A DNA stretch of 64,000 bases from Rhodanobacteraceae bacterium (GTDB lineage Bacteria > Pseudomonadota > Gammaproteobacteria > Xanthomonadales > Rhodanobacteraceae): positions 1-64,000 of the forward strand of contig SCQS01000055.1 of assembly GCA_004299705.1 (NCBI GenBank), given 5' to 3'. The notes under the pieces were generated by a model. The model was not told the DNA's origin. It ran no database searches and was given only the letters and a program-made list of their open reading frames with translations. How positions within the stretch are numbered: the stretch's first letter is position 1; every line of letters starts with the position of its first letter. Both the position numbers and the translations under genes were made by a program. This document shows, in pieces, positions 17,119 to 29,775 of this stretch.

Positions 17119-18251
17119 TCGACGTCACCGTCCACCCTTCCATCGACGCCATTCCGGCCGCCGAGTGGGACCGCCTGTTCCCGCACGAACTCGAAGACCA
17201 CGCCTACCTGCGCGCGATCGAACGCGCCGGGCTCGCGGGCTTCCGCTATCTGTATTTCGCGGTACGCGACGAAGGACGACTGCTCGCGGCCGTCCCCGCC
17301 TTCGTCACCGATTACCGGCTCGATACCACGATGCAAGGCGCGATGCGCCACGTGGTCGAGGCGCTCACGAAACTTTTCCCGCGCCTGTTTCGCATCCCGA
17401 TGCTGTCGCTGGGCTCACCGGTGACCGAACGCTGCCGTGTCGGCTACGCGCCTGAATCCAGCGCCGAGCAACGCGCTGCATGGCTGGACGCGATCCTCGC
17501 GCAGATGGAAACCGTTGCCGCGCGGGAAAAGTTCGGCATGCTCGCCGTGAAGGACGCACCGCTGGAAGAGCCCGTATGGCAGCAAGTGTGCCCCAGGCAC
17601 GGACTGCGCTTGCTGCCGGGACTGCCGGGTGCGACGCTGGAGATTCCCTGGCACGACCTGGACGGCTATCTCGAATCGCTGGGCACGTCCTCCCGCAAGG
17701 ACCTGCGTCGCAAGCGCCGCGCGGGCAGCGCGCTGCGGATCGAATGGCGCACGAGCCTGGACGGCATCGCGGACGACGTGCAGCGCCTGTACCGCGAAAC
17801 CCTCGTGCACGCGGAGTTTTCGTTCGAGGAACTGACCCCGGCGTACTTCGAGAACGTGCTGCGCGACATGCCGGGGCGCGCGCTTTGTGTCACCTACCAC
17901 GAAGGCGACAAGTTGGTCGCGTTCAACCTCGTGCTGCGCGATGCCGAGCGCCTGCTCGACAAGTTTCTCGGCATGGACTACGCGGCGATGGACCGCTACA
18001 ACCTGTACCACGTGAGCTGGCTGGAGAACATCCGCTGCTGCATCGACCGGCACATCGGTGTGTACGAAGCGGGCCAGGGCCTGCACCGCGAGAAACTGCG
18101 GCTGGGCTGCAGCCTGCACGCCAACGCCTTGTGGTACCACCACCGCAACCGCCTCGTCGATGGCGTGTTCGCGCGCTTCGAGAGGCTGGCGCGCATGGAT
18201 CGTTTCGACGATCTACCGGTGGATCCCGAATCGTCCGCGCGGCGGGCTTGA
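17115..18251 (+). CDS. GNAT/FemAB-type N-acyltransferase (BioF2-like, PF04339 type)
   Basis: A 378-residue protein. It begins with the FemAB/PF04339-like pattern AAEWDRLFPHELEDHAYLRAIERAG and continues with the acyltransferase segments SRKDLRRKRR, EFSFEELTPAYFENVL and VYEAGQGLHREKLRLGC. The family is annotated as peptidogalycan biosynthesis or N-acyltransferase, but substrates are largely unknown. It overlaps the arginase-fold gene by 4 bases, so both may act on one amino-acid-like substrate. Confidence 0.75.
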   Translation: MIDVTVHPSIDAIPAAEWDRLFPHELEDHAYLRAIERAGLAGFRYLYFAVRDEGRLLAAVPAFVTDYRLDTTMQGAMRHVVEALTKLFPRLFRIPMLSLGSPVTERCRVGYAPESSAEQRAAWLDAILAQMETVAAREKFGMLAVKDAPLEEPVWQQVCPRHGLRLLPGLPGATLEIPWHDLDGYLESLGTSSRKDLRRKRRAGSALRIEWRTSLDGIADDVQRLYRETLVHAEFSFEELTPAYFENVLRDMPGRALCVTYHEGDKLVAFNLVLRDAERLLDKFLGMDYAAMDRYNLYHVSWLENIRCCIDRHIGVYEAGQGLHREKLRLGCSLHANALWYHHRNRLVDGVFARFERLARMDRFDDLPVDPESSARRA

Positions 18252-18529
18252 CCTTCTCGAATGTTCCCTCCGGGTCGCCCGCACGGTCATCGGACGAAAC
18301 CAGTGGGTACCTGTCCTTGCGCAAGTGACGAGAAAGCTTACAATCCATTTCAAGTTTGCTTGCATAACCCATGGCTTCCAAAACGGCTTGCTTTTCAGGC
18401 TGTTAATCAGCCGCAGCAGCCATGTGCCGAGCCGGGGGTATCATGCCGTTGTCGAGAAAGTTTACAGATTGCTGGTTGCGCTCGCGAACCCTGATCTGAC
18501 GTTTCCAGCGATTTCAATGGCATAGCAGC
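18252..18529 (+). promoter_or_regulatory. Upstream region of the sedolisin gene with paired direct repeats
   Basis: No gene recognised. CGAGAAAGCTTACA (18329-18342) and CGAGAAAGTTTACA (18453-18466) are direct repeats differing at one base. They lie about 190 and 65 bp upstream of a sigma54-type promoter, a normal distance for enhancer-binding-protein sites. A small dyad GGCTG-TTAAT-CAGCC lies at 18398-18412. Confidence 0.5.
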
Positions 18530-18546
18530 TTGGCACGGCTGATGCG
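18530..18546 (+). promoter_or_regulatory. Sigma54 (-24/-12) promoter
   Basis: TTGGCACGGCTGATGCG matches the RpoN consensus TGGCACG-N4-TTGC, with the invariant GG and GC dinucleotides exactly 10 bases apart. The only core deviation is ATGC for TTGC. It lies 52 bp before the sedolisin ATG, leaving room for a short leader. Confidence 0.7.
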
Positions 18547-18597
18547 TTGGTGAACAGCTTGCCGGGAAGGCTTTCCCCTCACTTCGGAGGCAACCAC

Positions 18598-20550
18598 ATG
18601 CTTTTCGAGAGACGGTTCACTTCAATCGCCATATCCGCTGTGCTCGCGCTTGCGGCGGGAGTCTGTTTGTCGGCCCACGCAGCGAAGCCGACGCCTCCGT
18701 CAGAAACGGTCAGCGCATCCATCATTCTCAACGTCACCAATCCACAGGCACTGTCGGATTACGCCCAAGCCGTGCTCACGCCGGGAGACCCGAGTTATCA
18801 CCGGTTCCTGACCGTGGGGCAGTTCCGGACGCGGTACGCGCCGTCGACCCAGCAAATCAGGAAGCTGGTGAAATATTTGGAGTCGTTCGGCATCACGCTC
18901 GATAAAATCTACGCGGACAACCTGGACATCACCGTCTCGGGCACCGCGGCGCAATTCAACGCCGCCTTCGCGGTGCAGTTGCAGGACTTTGCAAAGAACG
19001 GCAAGAGTTTCCACCGGCCTGACCGGAAGTTCTCGTTGCCTGGTGACATCTCCAGCCTGGTTCTGGGCGTCGCGGGACTCGACAGCCAGCCCGACCGCAT
19101 GCATCCGATGCTGGCGCGGGCCAAGCCATCGACATTGACACGGGCGGCCGGCTCGACGTTCGGTGGCTATCCCGCCATGGTGTGGCCCACGAACACCACG
19201 GCGACCGGTGTTCCCGGCGAGTACACCGTCGGCGACGTGGCCAACTTCTACCAGGTCAACCCGCTCTATCAGGCCGGCTTCAGCGGCCGCGGCCAGACGA
19301 TCGGCATCATGACCTTTGCCAATTTCAATGTCGCGGACGCGCAAGCGTACTGGTCGGACATCGGGCTCAAGGTGGCGCCCAACCGGATCACCAAGAACCT
19401 GGTGGATGGCGGCACGCCGGTCCAGCCGGGCGTGGGCGACGATGAAACTTCGCTCGACGTGGAACAGTCTGGTGGGCTGGCGCCACAGGCCAAGATCCAG
19501 GTTTATGTCGCGCCCAACACCAATCAGGGGGGCGTCGATGTTTACTATGCGGCGGTTTCGGACGATGTCGCTGACACCTTGTCCATCAGTTGGGGCGAGG
19601 CGGAGGAGTTGTACTTCGCTGCCGTCAACGGCGGTGTGGACTATACCGACATCATGCAGGAAACCCACCAGGCGCTGATGGAGGCCGCAGTGCAGGGCCA
19701 GTCGGTGTTCGCTGCGGCGGGCGATTCCGGCGCCTTCGACGTGTACCGGGATGTGCCGGGCGTGAATGCACAGTTGAGCGTGGACTATCCGGCATCCGAT
19801 CCGTACATTACGGCTGCCGGCGGCACGACGATGAGCGGCCTGCAGCAGTATGGATTGCCCAACGGTTCCACGCTCGACATCAACATTGCGCAGGAGCAAG
19901 TGTGGGGCTGGGATTACCTCACGCCTTTGTGCACCGCATTGGGCCTCACTCCGGCGAATTGCGGCATACAGTTTGGCGGTGGCGGTGGTGGCGTCAGTTC
20001 CTTCTGGGCGTTGCCGTACTACCAGCAATCCGTGTCCGGCATCACCCAGACGCAGCCAAACCAGACCCTGGTCTGCGAAACCGCGTTTGCGTGTTACGTG
20101 CTCAGCGTGAACGGCACGCCGCCACAGAATGTCTTGACGCTGCCCGCGAACTTTGCGGGGCGCAACATGCCTGACCTGTCATTGAATGCCGACCCCCAAA
20201 CCGGGTACGTGCTGGTGGACTGCACGGATTTTCCCGAGCCCGCCAACCCGGGTTGCGCGGCGACTTTCTTTGGCGGAACCAGTTTCGTCGCGCCGCAGTT
20301 GAACGGTATTACCGCACTGATCGATCAATCCACGGGTTCGCGAGTGGGATTCCTGAATCCCACGATCTATGCGTTCCAGTCGGTGTTCGGTTATGGCGAG
20401 AACGAGCCGTTCAATGACATTACCGCGGGCGACAACTGGTTCTACGATGGCACCCCCGGTTACGACAATGGCTCAGGCATCGGCACCATCAACGCCGCCA
20501 ACCTGTCGCGCGCGTATGTGTTCCTGAATTCCACGGCTTACCAACACTGA
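18598..20550 (+). CDS. Secreted sedolisin (S53) protease precursor
   Basis: A 650-residue serine-carboxyl peptidase. Residues 1-29 are a signal peptide (cleavage near AHA-AK). Residues about 30-190 are a pro-kumamolisin activation domain. The catalytic domain shows Glu and Asp in DDETSLDVE, an oxyanion-type Asp region in AAGDSGAFDVY and the nucleophile in GGTSFVAP. Such enzymes are acid-active and self-activating after export. CGGAGG precedes the ATG. Transcription likely depends on RpoN; a strong terminator follows. Confidence 0.93.
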   Translation: MLFERRFTSIAISAVLALAAGVCLSAHAAKPTPPSETVSASIILNVTNPQALSDYAQAVLTPGDPSYHRFLTVGQFRTRYAPSTQQIRKLVKYLESFGITLDKIYADNLDITVSGTAAQFNAAFAVQLQDFAKNGKSFHRPDRKFSLPGDISSLVLGVAGLDSQPDRMHPMLARAKPSTLTRAAGSTFGGYPAMVWPTNTTATGVPGEYTVGDVANFYQVNPLYQAGFSGRGQTIGIMTFANFNVADAQAYWSDIGLKVAPNRITKNLVDGGTPVQPGVGDDETSLDVEQSGGLAPQAKIQVYVAPNTNQGGVDVYYAAVSDDVADTLSISWGEAEELYFAAVNGGVDYTDIMQETHQALMEAAVQGQSVFAAAGDSGAFDVYRDVPGVNAQLSVDYPASDPYITAAGGTTMSGLQQYGLPNGSTLDINIAQEQVWGWDYLTPLCTALGLTPANCGIQFGGGGGGVSSFWALPYYQQSVSGITQTQPNQTLVCETAFACYVLSVNGTPPQNVLTLPANFAGRNMPDLSLNADPQTGYVLVDCTDFPEPANPGCAATFFGGTSFVAPQLNGITALIDQSTGSRVGFLNPTIYAFQSVFGYGENEPFNDITAGDNWFYDGTPGYDNGSGIGTINAANLSRAYVFLNSTAYQH

Positions 20551-20573
20551 TCCAGTTTCGACCATGACTTGAC

Positions 20574-20603
20574 CTCTTCCCGGGTTCCCCGGGAAGAGTT
20601 TTT
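20574..20603 (+). terminator. Rho-independent terminator after the sedolisin gene
   Basis: CTCTTCCCGGG and CCCGGGAAGAG form a perfect 11-bp stem with a 3-base loop, followed directly by TTTTT. The stem may also end the converging oxidase operon, although the A-tract in that direction is weak. Confidence 0.92.
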
Positions 20604-20673
20604 ATGCCTCGCCCAATCGCGGTCTTGTTGCCATGGCTGGATCGGGCAGCCACGCACCCTTTCCTGTCCGCCG

Positions 20674-21147
20674 CTACGGACTCGCCGGTGCGGAACTCGC
20701 GGGCGCCGAAGTCGTCGGCGCCGGCCCGAACGTGGGTGTGTTGCGGTACTGCGCCGGCACCACGTACATGGTCGCGGCGTAGTAGATGATCCACGCGATC
20801 ACGCACAGGAACAGCACCCACACCCAGGTCGGAATCTCGCGGCGTGCTTCGGCGCGGCGCGGGTCGAACGGGTCGTCGGCGCTGAAGGCATCCACGGTCA
20901 GTTGCACGGTGCCGCGTTTGGTCGAGCCGGGGCGCAGGCCACCGACCATGATGCCGGGGCCGTTCTGCACGTGGAACGGAATTTCCTCGACGCCCTCGGC
21001 ACCGGATTGATCCTCGGCGCGGATGATCAGCCGATGCGGACCGTCCACCAGCTTGCGCGTGTCCAGCGCCAGCTTGGTCGGCAATTCCTCGTCGATGACG
21101 GGTGTCGCGTCGTTGTCGAGATAGACGCGTACGTGTGGTTTGGTCAT
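20674..21147 (-). CDS. Membrane-anchored protein of the cbb3-type oxidase operon
   Basis: A 157-residue protein. The N-terminal ~100 residues look like a beta-sandwich (HVRVYLDNDATPV, DGPHRLIIRAEDQSGAEG). One transmembrane helix follows (IPTWVWVLFLCVIAWIIYY), then a Pro/Ala/Ser tail. The ADDPFDP...IPTWVWVLFL region recalls the N-terminal membrane anchor of CcoP (FixP), but there is no heme motif. It is the last of four oxidase-operon genes, 12 bp after the small membrane gene. Function is not established. Confidence 0.7.
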   Translation of the reverse strand: MTKPHVRVYLDNDATPVIDEELPTKLALDTRKLVDGPHRLIIRAEDQSGAEGVEEIPFHVQNGPGIMVGGLRPGSTKRGTVQLTVDAFSADDPFDPRRAEARREIPTWVWVLFLCVIAWIIYYAATMYVVPAQYRNTPTFGPAPTTSAPASSAPASP

Positions 21148-21159
21148 GGCGGGTTCCTC

Positions 21160-21324
21160 TCAACGATCCGGACGCAGGATGTCGTACTTGGGATGGCGCG
21201 GGTCTTTTTCGCCCGGTCTCACCAGATACTTGAACATCGCGACGAAGCAACCCAGCGTGACCACACCCGTGACGGTCGCGATCGCGACGATGCCCCACAG
21301 CGGTCCCATCAGCATGTTGTGCAT
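21160..21324 (-). CDS. Small single-span membrane protein, CcoQ-like
   Basis: A 54-residue protein: MHNMLMGPLWGIVAIATV begins a single transmembrane helix, followed by a polar tail ending YDILRPDR. Size, topology and position directly after the cytochrome c subunit match CcoQ/FixQ, though sequence alone is too short to prove it. A CGAGGA ribosome site precedes the ATG. Confidence 0.7.
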   Translation of the reverse strand: MHNMLMGPLWGIVAIATVTGVVTLGCFVAMFKYLVRPGEKDPRHPKYDILRPDR

Positions 21325-21339
21325 GACGCAAATCCTCGC

Positions 21340-22329
21340 TCAGTTGCCCTTGGCGCGTTCCGCCGCGACTTCCGCCGGCGTCACGTGCTTGGCGTGGTTG
21401 CCCCACGACGAGCGCTCGTAGTTGGCGATGTTGGCGATGTCGGTATCGTTCAACTGGCTGGCGAACGCCGTCATGGTGCCGCTGTAGCGCTTGCCCGATA
21501 TCACCTTGCCATGCGCGCCATGCAGGATGGTTTCGATCTGCAGGGTCGGGTCATCTGCCTCGACGGCCGGATTGCCGACCAGCGGCGGGAACGCGGTGGG
21601 AATGCCCTCGCCCGTGCTTTGGTGACAGGCCGAACAGTTGGCCTCGAACAGCGATTTGCCCTTGGCCGCGTCGAAGACATAACCGCCGGCGGATGCAGAC
21701 GTTGCCGGCGCGGACGCCGCGGGCGCCGCGGCCGAGGTCGGCCCACCCATGCCGCCATTCATCCTGTAACCCGGAATGGGCGCCTGCTTCAGCGACAGCA
21801 GGTACGCGACCAGCGCCTTGGCTTTTTGCGTGGGGATCACGTAACCATGTTTGGGCGCGAACGCCGGCGGCACCGGCACCGCAGTGTCGCCCGCCGGCAC
21901 CTTGTCGACCACGCGGAACAGGAACTTGAAGTTCGGCATGATCGATGCGGGCTCGACCGCGCGCGGATCGTACAGGTGGATGTACTGCCACACGTCGCTG
22001 GGCTTGGCGTTGCCGACGTTGGTGAGGTCGGGGCCGGTGCGTTCGGAGCCCAGCATTTCCGGCGTGACGTAGGCGAAATCGCCCGGCGCGGATGGACGTC
22101 CAAACACCTTGTCCTCGGGCAACGGCCGCACCTGCTCGGTGTGGCAATAATCGCAGCCGTTGCTGGCGAACACCTGGCGGCCTTCCGCCTGCAGCGGGGT
22201 CAGCGGCTTGACGCCGGGACCCGGCGGCGTCTGCGCCAGATCGATCGCGGGGCCCACCGCGATCGCCATCACGATGACGACGTACAGCAGCAGCGCGCCG
22301 CCGAAGATCGCCCACATTGCCTTCTTCAT
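21340..22329 (-). CDS. Diheme cytochrome c subunit of cbb3-type oxidase (CcoO with extra c domain)
   Basis: A 329-residue protein. One N-terminal membrane anchor precedes a CcoO-like domain with heme motif CDYCH and the CcoO-type TEQVRPLPEDKVFG and GPDLTNVG. An Ala/Ser/Pro linker near residues 195-215 joins a second cytochrome c domain with motif CSACH and likely distal Met in the GTMTAF region. Canonical CcoO has one heme and ~200-240 residues, so this looks like a fusion with a CcoP-type c domain. It overlaps ccoN by 4 bases (ATGA). Confidence 0.88.
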   Translation of the reverse strand: MKKAMWAIFGGALLLYVVIVMAIAVGPAIDLAQTPPGPGVKPLTPLQAEGRQVFASNGCDYCHTEQVRPLPEDKVFGRPSAPGDFAYVTPEMLGSERTGPDLTNVGNAKPSDVWQYIHLYDPRAVEPASIMPNFKFLFRVVDKVPAGDTAVPVPPAFAPKHGYVIPTQKAKALVAYLLSLKQAPIPGYRMNGGMGGPTSAAAPAASAPATSASAGGYVFDAAKGKSLFEANCSACHQSTGEGIPTAFPPLVGNPAVEADDPTLQIETILHGAHGKVISGKRYSGTMTAFASQLNDTDIANIANYERSSWGNHAKHVTPAEVAAERAKGN

Positions 22330-23753
22330 GCCGCGGCCTCCTCGGATTCCATGATGGGCGACGGCGCGTCACCGGACTTGCCGGCGGTCATGCGCCACAC
22401 GTTCCACACGAACACGAGGTGCGACAGGAACATCAGGATGCCGCCCACGCCGCGCCACAGGTAATACGGCTTCATGTCGATCACCGACTGGATGAAGGGC
22501 TTGTCATGCACCCAATCCAGCCCCTGCACGGTGCCGCCGATCGACAGCGCGATCACGTAGATCGCGACGCCGGTCAGCGCCAGCCAGAAATGCACCGACA
22601 TGCCAAGCGAACCCGGACGCTTGCCGGTCGCCAGCGGCAGCAGCGCATAGATGCCGCCCCACGCCGCGAAGGTGACGAAGCCGTACATCGTGAAGTGCGA
22701 GTGGCCGACCGTGAAATCGCTGAAGTGCCAGATCGCCTGCATCGAACGCAACGCTTCGACCGTGCCCTGCATCGAGCCGAAGACGTAGCAGATCACGCCC
22801 ACGAACAGGAACGCCAGCGGGTACGACTCGATCCGCCCGTGATAGCGTCCGCGCATCGTCAGCAGGTAATTCGCGCCGCCGCCCAGCACCGGCACCAGCA
22901 TGCCGACGCTGCAGATGATCGCGGTGGTCTGCAGCCACCACGGCAACGGGCTGAACAGGAAGTGGTGCCCGCCCAGCATCGGGTAGAAAACCAGGTTGGT
23001 CCAGAACGCCAGCACGCCCAGCGCGTAGGAATAGATCGGCCGGTTCAGCACCTTCGGGATCGCGTAATAGAAGAGGCCCAGCGCCAGCGGCGTGAACCAC
23101 ATGCCCACCGCGTTGTGCATGAAGTAGCCGGAGATCGCGACCTGGCCCAGGCCCTTCTGGTACCACGGCAGGATCGCGACCACGCAGATCACGCAGGTCC
23201 ACAGGAAGCCGCCCACGATGTACCAGTTGGACAGATAGATGTCCTTCGATTCGCGCCGCGCGATCGTCGCCAGCAGGTTCCACACCGTGACCACCAGCGC
23301 CGCCAGGAACACCAGCCGGATCGGCCACGGCCATTCGCGGTATTCGAGGTCGCCCCAGTTGTAGCCGAGGTCCAGCGCTATCGTGCCCGCGATGGCCGCG
23401 ATGTTGAACAACCACAAACCGATCCGTGCCAGCAGGATGCTGTACAGCTGGGTGCCGCAACTGCGCACCGTGACGTAATACGCGCAGCCGACCAGTGCGA
23501 TGCTGGCCCAGCCGTAGAACACGTCGTTGGTGTGGATCGGGCGCAGGCGCCCAAAGGTCAGGTATTTTTCGGCCCAGAAATCCGGCGCGCCGAACTTGAA
23601 AGCCAGCAGCAGGCCGACCGCCGTGCCGAACACCAGCCAGAAGGTCGCGCTGACGGTATAGGCCTTGAACAACGAAGCCAGTGCGCGATCGTCGCCACCG
23701 GTACGCGTCGGGTCCATCGCCGAGGCGCCAAGCGCCTGCGCGGTCACTGCCAT
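22326..23753 (-). CDS. cbb3-type cytochrome c oxidase subunit I (CcoN-like)
   Basis: A 475-residue heme-copper oxidase core with about 12 membrane helices. His-containing motifs include RPIHTNDVFYGW, YFMHNAVGMW, GGHHFLFSPLPWWLQT and FTVGHSHFTMYGF, which parallel the CcoN heme b, heme b3 and CuB ligands. It transfers electrons from cytochrome c to O2 at high affinity. The sequence diverges from textbook CcoN. The ATG at 23753 follows a GAGGAG ribosome site; a GTG at 23762 is less likely. Confidence 0.9.
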   Translation of the reverse strand: MAVTAQALGASAMDPTRTGGDDRALASLFKAYTVSATFWLVFGTAVGLLLAFKFGAPDFWAEKYLTFGRLRPIHTNDVFYGWASIALVGCAYYVTVRSCGTQLYSILLARIGLWLFNIAAIAGTIALDLGYNWGDLEYREWPWPIRLVFLAALVVTVWNLLATIARRESKDIYLSNWYIVGGFLWTCVICVVAILPWYQKGLGQVAISGYFMHNAVGMWFTPLALGLFYYAIPKVLNRPIYSYALGVLAFWTNLVFYPMLGGHHFLFSPLPWWLQTTAIICSVGMLVPVLGGGANYLLTMRGRYHGRIESYPLAFLFVGVICYVFGSMQGTVEALRSMQAIWHFSDFTVGHSHFTMYGFVTFAAWGGIYALLPLATGKRPGSLGMSVHFWLALTGVAIYVIALSIGGTVQGLDWVHDKPFIQSVIDMKPYYLWRGVGGILMFLSHLVFVWNVWRMTAGKSGDAPSPIMESEEAAA

Positions 23754-23872
23754 GGCTTGCACTCCTCAAGGTTCGATCACGAGCGGCCCGATCGGGTCGC
23801 CGTGCGAACGCGCGATGTCGCTGCGCGTTCCAGCACGGCGCGAAAGTTTAGGCAGCGTGCAATGCGCCGGCC

Positions 23873-23886
23873 TTGATGCAAGTCAG
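23873..23886 (-). promoter_or_regulatory. Candidate FNR/ANR site upstream of the oxidase operon
   Basis: Read toward ccoN the site is CTGACTTGCATCAA, against the consensus TTGATNNNNATCAA. The downstream half-site is perfect and the upstream half matches 3 of 5. It lies 120 bp before the ccoN ATG, a reasonable activator position. A four-cysteine FNR is encoded about 9 kb away. Confidence 0.45.
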
Positions 23887-23981
23887 AAAGAGAACCAGTC
23901 TGGTCCTGTATGAATCGGACGCTGCCACGCAAGGTGCACGCAGCGTCGTGGCGGCAGGTGAAGTCGAGCGGCCCGCAAACC

Positions 23982-24419
23982 TCAGAACCCGCCGCGCGCA
24001 CCGATCACGCCGCAAAAAATCGCGGCCAGCGCGAGCGTCAGCAGCGCGGCATGCAGCAGCAGGAACGCACGCGGCTTCTGGATCAGGCCGATCTTCGCCG
24101 GCAGGCGCAGCGGCTCGGCCACGAACAGCATCACCACGAACAGGAACCAGACCAGCAGCATCAGTCCGATCCACCATGCGTGCGTGATCGCGCCCGGCAG
24201 CAGCGCGTACATCCAGAATCCCGTGATGCCCGCCAACACCACCGCGACGCGCGCCTGATGCGCGAAGCGGTTTTCGAATCGCTTGATCCACTGGATGCGC
24301 TCGCCCGCCGGCAGACGATTGAAGATCGGCAACAGCGAGGCCGTCACGGTGGCGACGCCACCGATCCACCACACCACGCTCAATACGTGGATTGCCAGCA
24401 GGATGTTGAACAGGGTCAT
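23982..24419 (-). CDS. CopD/DUF2269-like integral membrane protein
   Basis: A 145-residue protein with four hydrophobic helices. The N-terminal ILLAIHVLSVVWWIGGVA, with its helix-embedded His, is typical of the CopD-like small membrane proteins. A copper or redox role near a heme-copper oxidase is plausible but unproven. It is upstream of ccoN on the same strand, more than 220 bp away, so probably a separate transcript. Confidence 0.7.
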   Translation of the reverse strand: MTLFNILLAIHVLSVVWWIGGVATVTASLLPIFNRLPAGERIQWIKRFENRFAHQARVAVVLAGITGFWMYALLPGAITHAWWIGLMLLVWFLFVVMLFVAEPLRLPAKIGLIQKPRAFLLLHAALLTLALAAIFCGVIGARGGF

Positions 24420-24528
24420 GGCTGGATTCCCGCGAACAAAAACAAAACCGTTCCAGTCAGTCTAGGCGGCTGCGCGCGCAGCCCATTGACACACGTCAAC
24501 GTGCTCTCCCCAACGTGCATGCCTTTCT

Positions 24529-24650
24529 CCCCCCTTCGGAACGAAGGGGGATCGAGGGGATGGCTTTGGCGGCCTTTTTGCTGCATCAGGCGGCATCTCC
24601 CCAGCGCTTCGCGCTGACCCCCTTCGTACAGGAACGAAGGGGGTGTGCAC
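24529..24650. repeat. Palindromic intergenic repeat (CCCCCTTCG family), second copy
   Basis: CCCCCCTTCGGAACGAAGGGGG forms a strong hairpin, and CCCCCTTCGTACAGGAACGAAGGGGG a second one about 90 bases on. The intervening sequence is mildly GC-rich without a gene. Related to 101-192. Confidence 0.65.
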
Positions 24651-24653
24651 GCG

Positions 24654-25457
24654 TCACTCCAGATCATCCTCGAAGCGCAGGTGTTTCATGCTGCGGCCGT
24701 TGCGGCGCACCAGTTTCAGCGCCTCGATGCCGATGCGGATGTGGTCCTCGACGAACTTTGCCTTGACCGCGGCGTCGCTGGCGGCGGTCTTGACACCTTC
24801 CGGAACCATCGGTTGGTCGGATACGAGCAGCAACGCGCCGGACGGTATGCGGTTGGCGAAACCGGCCGCGAAGATCGTCGCGGTTTCCATGTCGATGGCC
24901 ATGCAGCGCAACGTGCGCAGGTAGGCCTTGAAGCCTTCGTCGAACTCCCACACGCGGCGATTGGTGGTGAACACGGTGCCGGTCCAGTAATCGTGGCCGA
25001 GGTCGCGGATCATGGTCGAGACGCCGCGCTGCAACTGGAAGGCGGGCAGCGCCGGCACCTTGGGCGGCAGGTAGTCGTCGCTGGTGCCCTCGCCGCGGAT
25101 CGCGGCGATCGGCAGGATCAGATCGCCCAACCGGTTTTTCTTTTTCAGCCCACCGCACTTGCCAAGGAACAACGCGGCCTTGGGCATGACCGCCGACAGC
25201 AGATCCATCGCCGTGGCCGCGTTCGGGCTGCCCATGCCGAAGTCGACCATGGTCAGGCCATTGGCGGTCGCGCACGGCATCGGCCGCTCGCGGTCGACAA
25301 TGCTGGCGCCGGTGAGACCGCAGAACTTCTCCAGATAGCCGATGAAGTTGGTCAGCAGCACGTAGTCGCCGAACGCTTCCAGCGGCTGGCCGGTGTAGCG
25401 CGGCAACCAGTCGCGCACGATGTCGAGTTTGTCTTTCATGGGCGCGGAGTTTGCCAT
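24654..25457 (-). CDS. amn: AMP nucleosidase (short form)
   Basis: A 267-residue enzyme expected to hydrolyse AMP to adenine and ribose 5-phosphate. Phosphorylase-fold landmarks are GLTMVDFGMGSPNAAT, ALFLGKCGGLKKKNRLGDLILP, and AIDMETATIFAAGF with the nucleoside-binding Met-Glu. It lacks the long N-terminal domain of E. coli Amn, as in the short bacterial form. A second in-frame ATG six codons in (25439) is an equally plausible start. 12 bp separate it from the upstream cyclase gene. Confidence 0.88.
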   Translation of the reverse strand: MANSAPMKDKLDIVRDWLPRYTGQPLEAFGDYVLLTNFIGYLEKFCGLTGASIVDRERPMPCATANGLTMVDFGMGSPNAATAMDLLSAVMPKAALFLGKCGGLKKKNRLGDLILPIAAIRGEGTSDDYLPPKVPALPAFQLQRGVSTMIRDLGHDYWTGTVFTTNRRVWEFDEGFKAYLRTLRCMAIDMETATIFAAGFANRIPSGALLLVSDQPMVPEGVKTAASDAAVKAKFVEDHIRIGIEALKLVRRNGRSMKHLRFEDDLE

Positions 25458-25469
25458 GCGCCGGAACGT

Positions 25470-27167
<1,698 letters not shown>

Positions 27168-27312
27168 GCGTTCGCACCCGTTGGATACGCAGCCCTCGCG
27201 CCGACTCTACCCCATTTTCCCCGGCCGCGGCGGTGCGCTGGGCGCGAAATCACGGGGCCCGAAGTGTTAGGATGAAAGGTCGGAATCGAGCCACGCAAGC
27301 GCCCCGGTCGTC

Positions 27313-29771
<2,459 letters not shown>

Positions 29772-29775
<4 letters not shown>

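Noticed and set aside
20569-22464. A 631-codon plus-strand frame opposite the oxidase genes
   Set aside because: It is the complement of genes with heme-binding and membrane motifs and begins inside a terminator.
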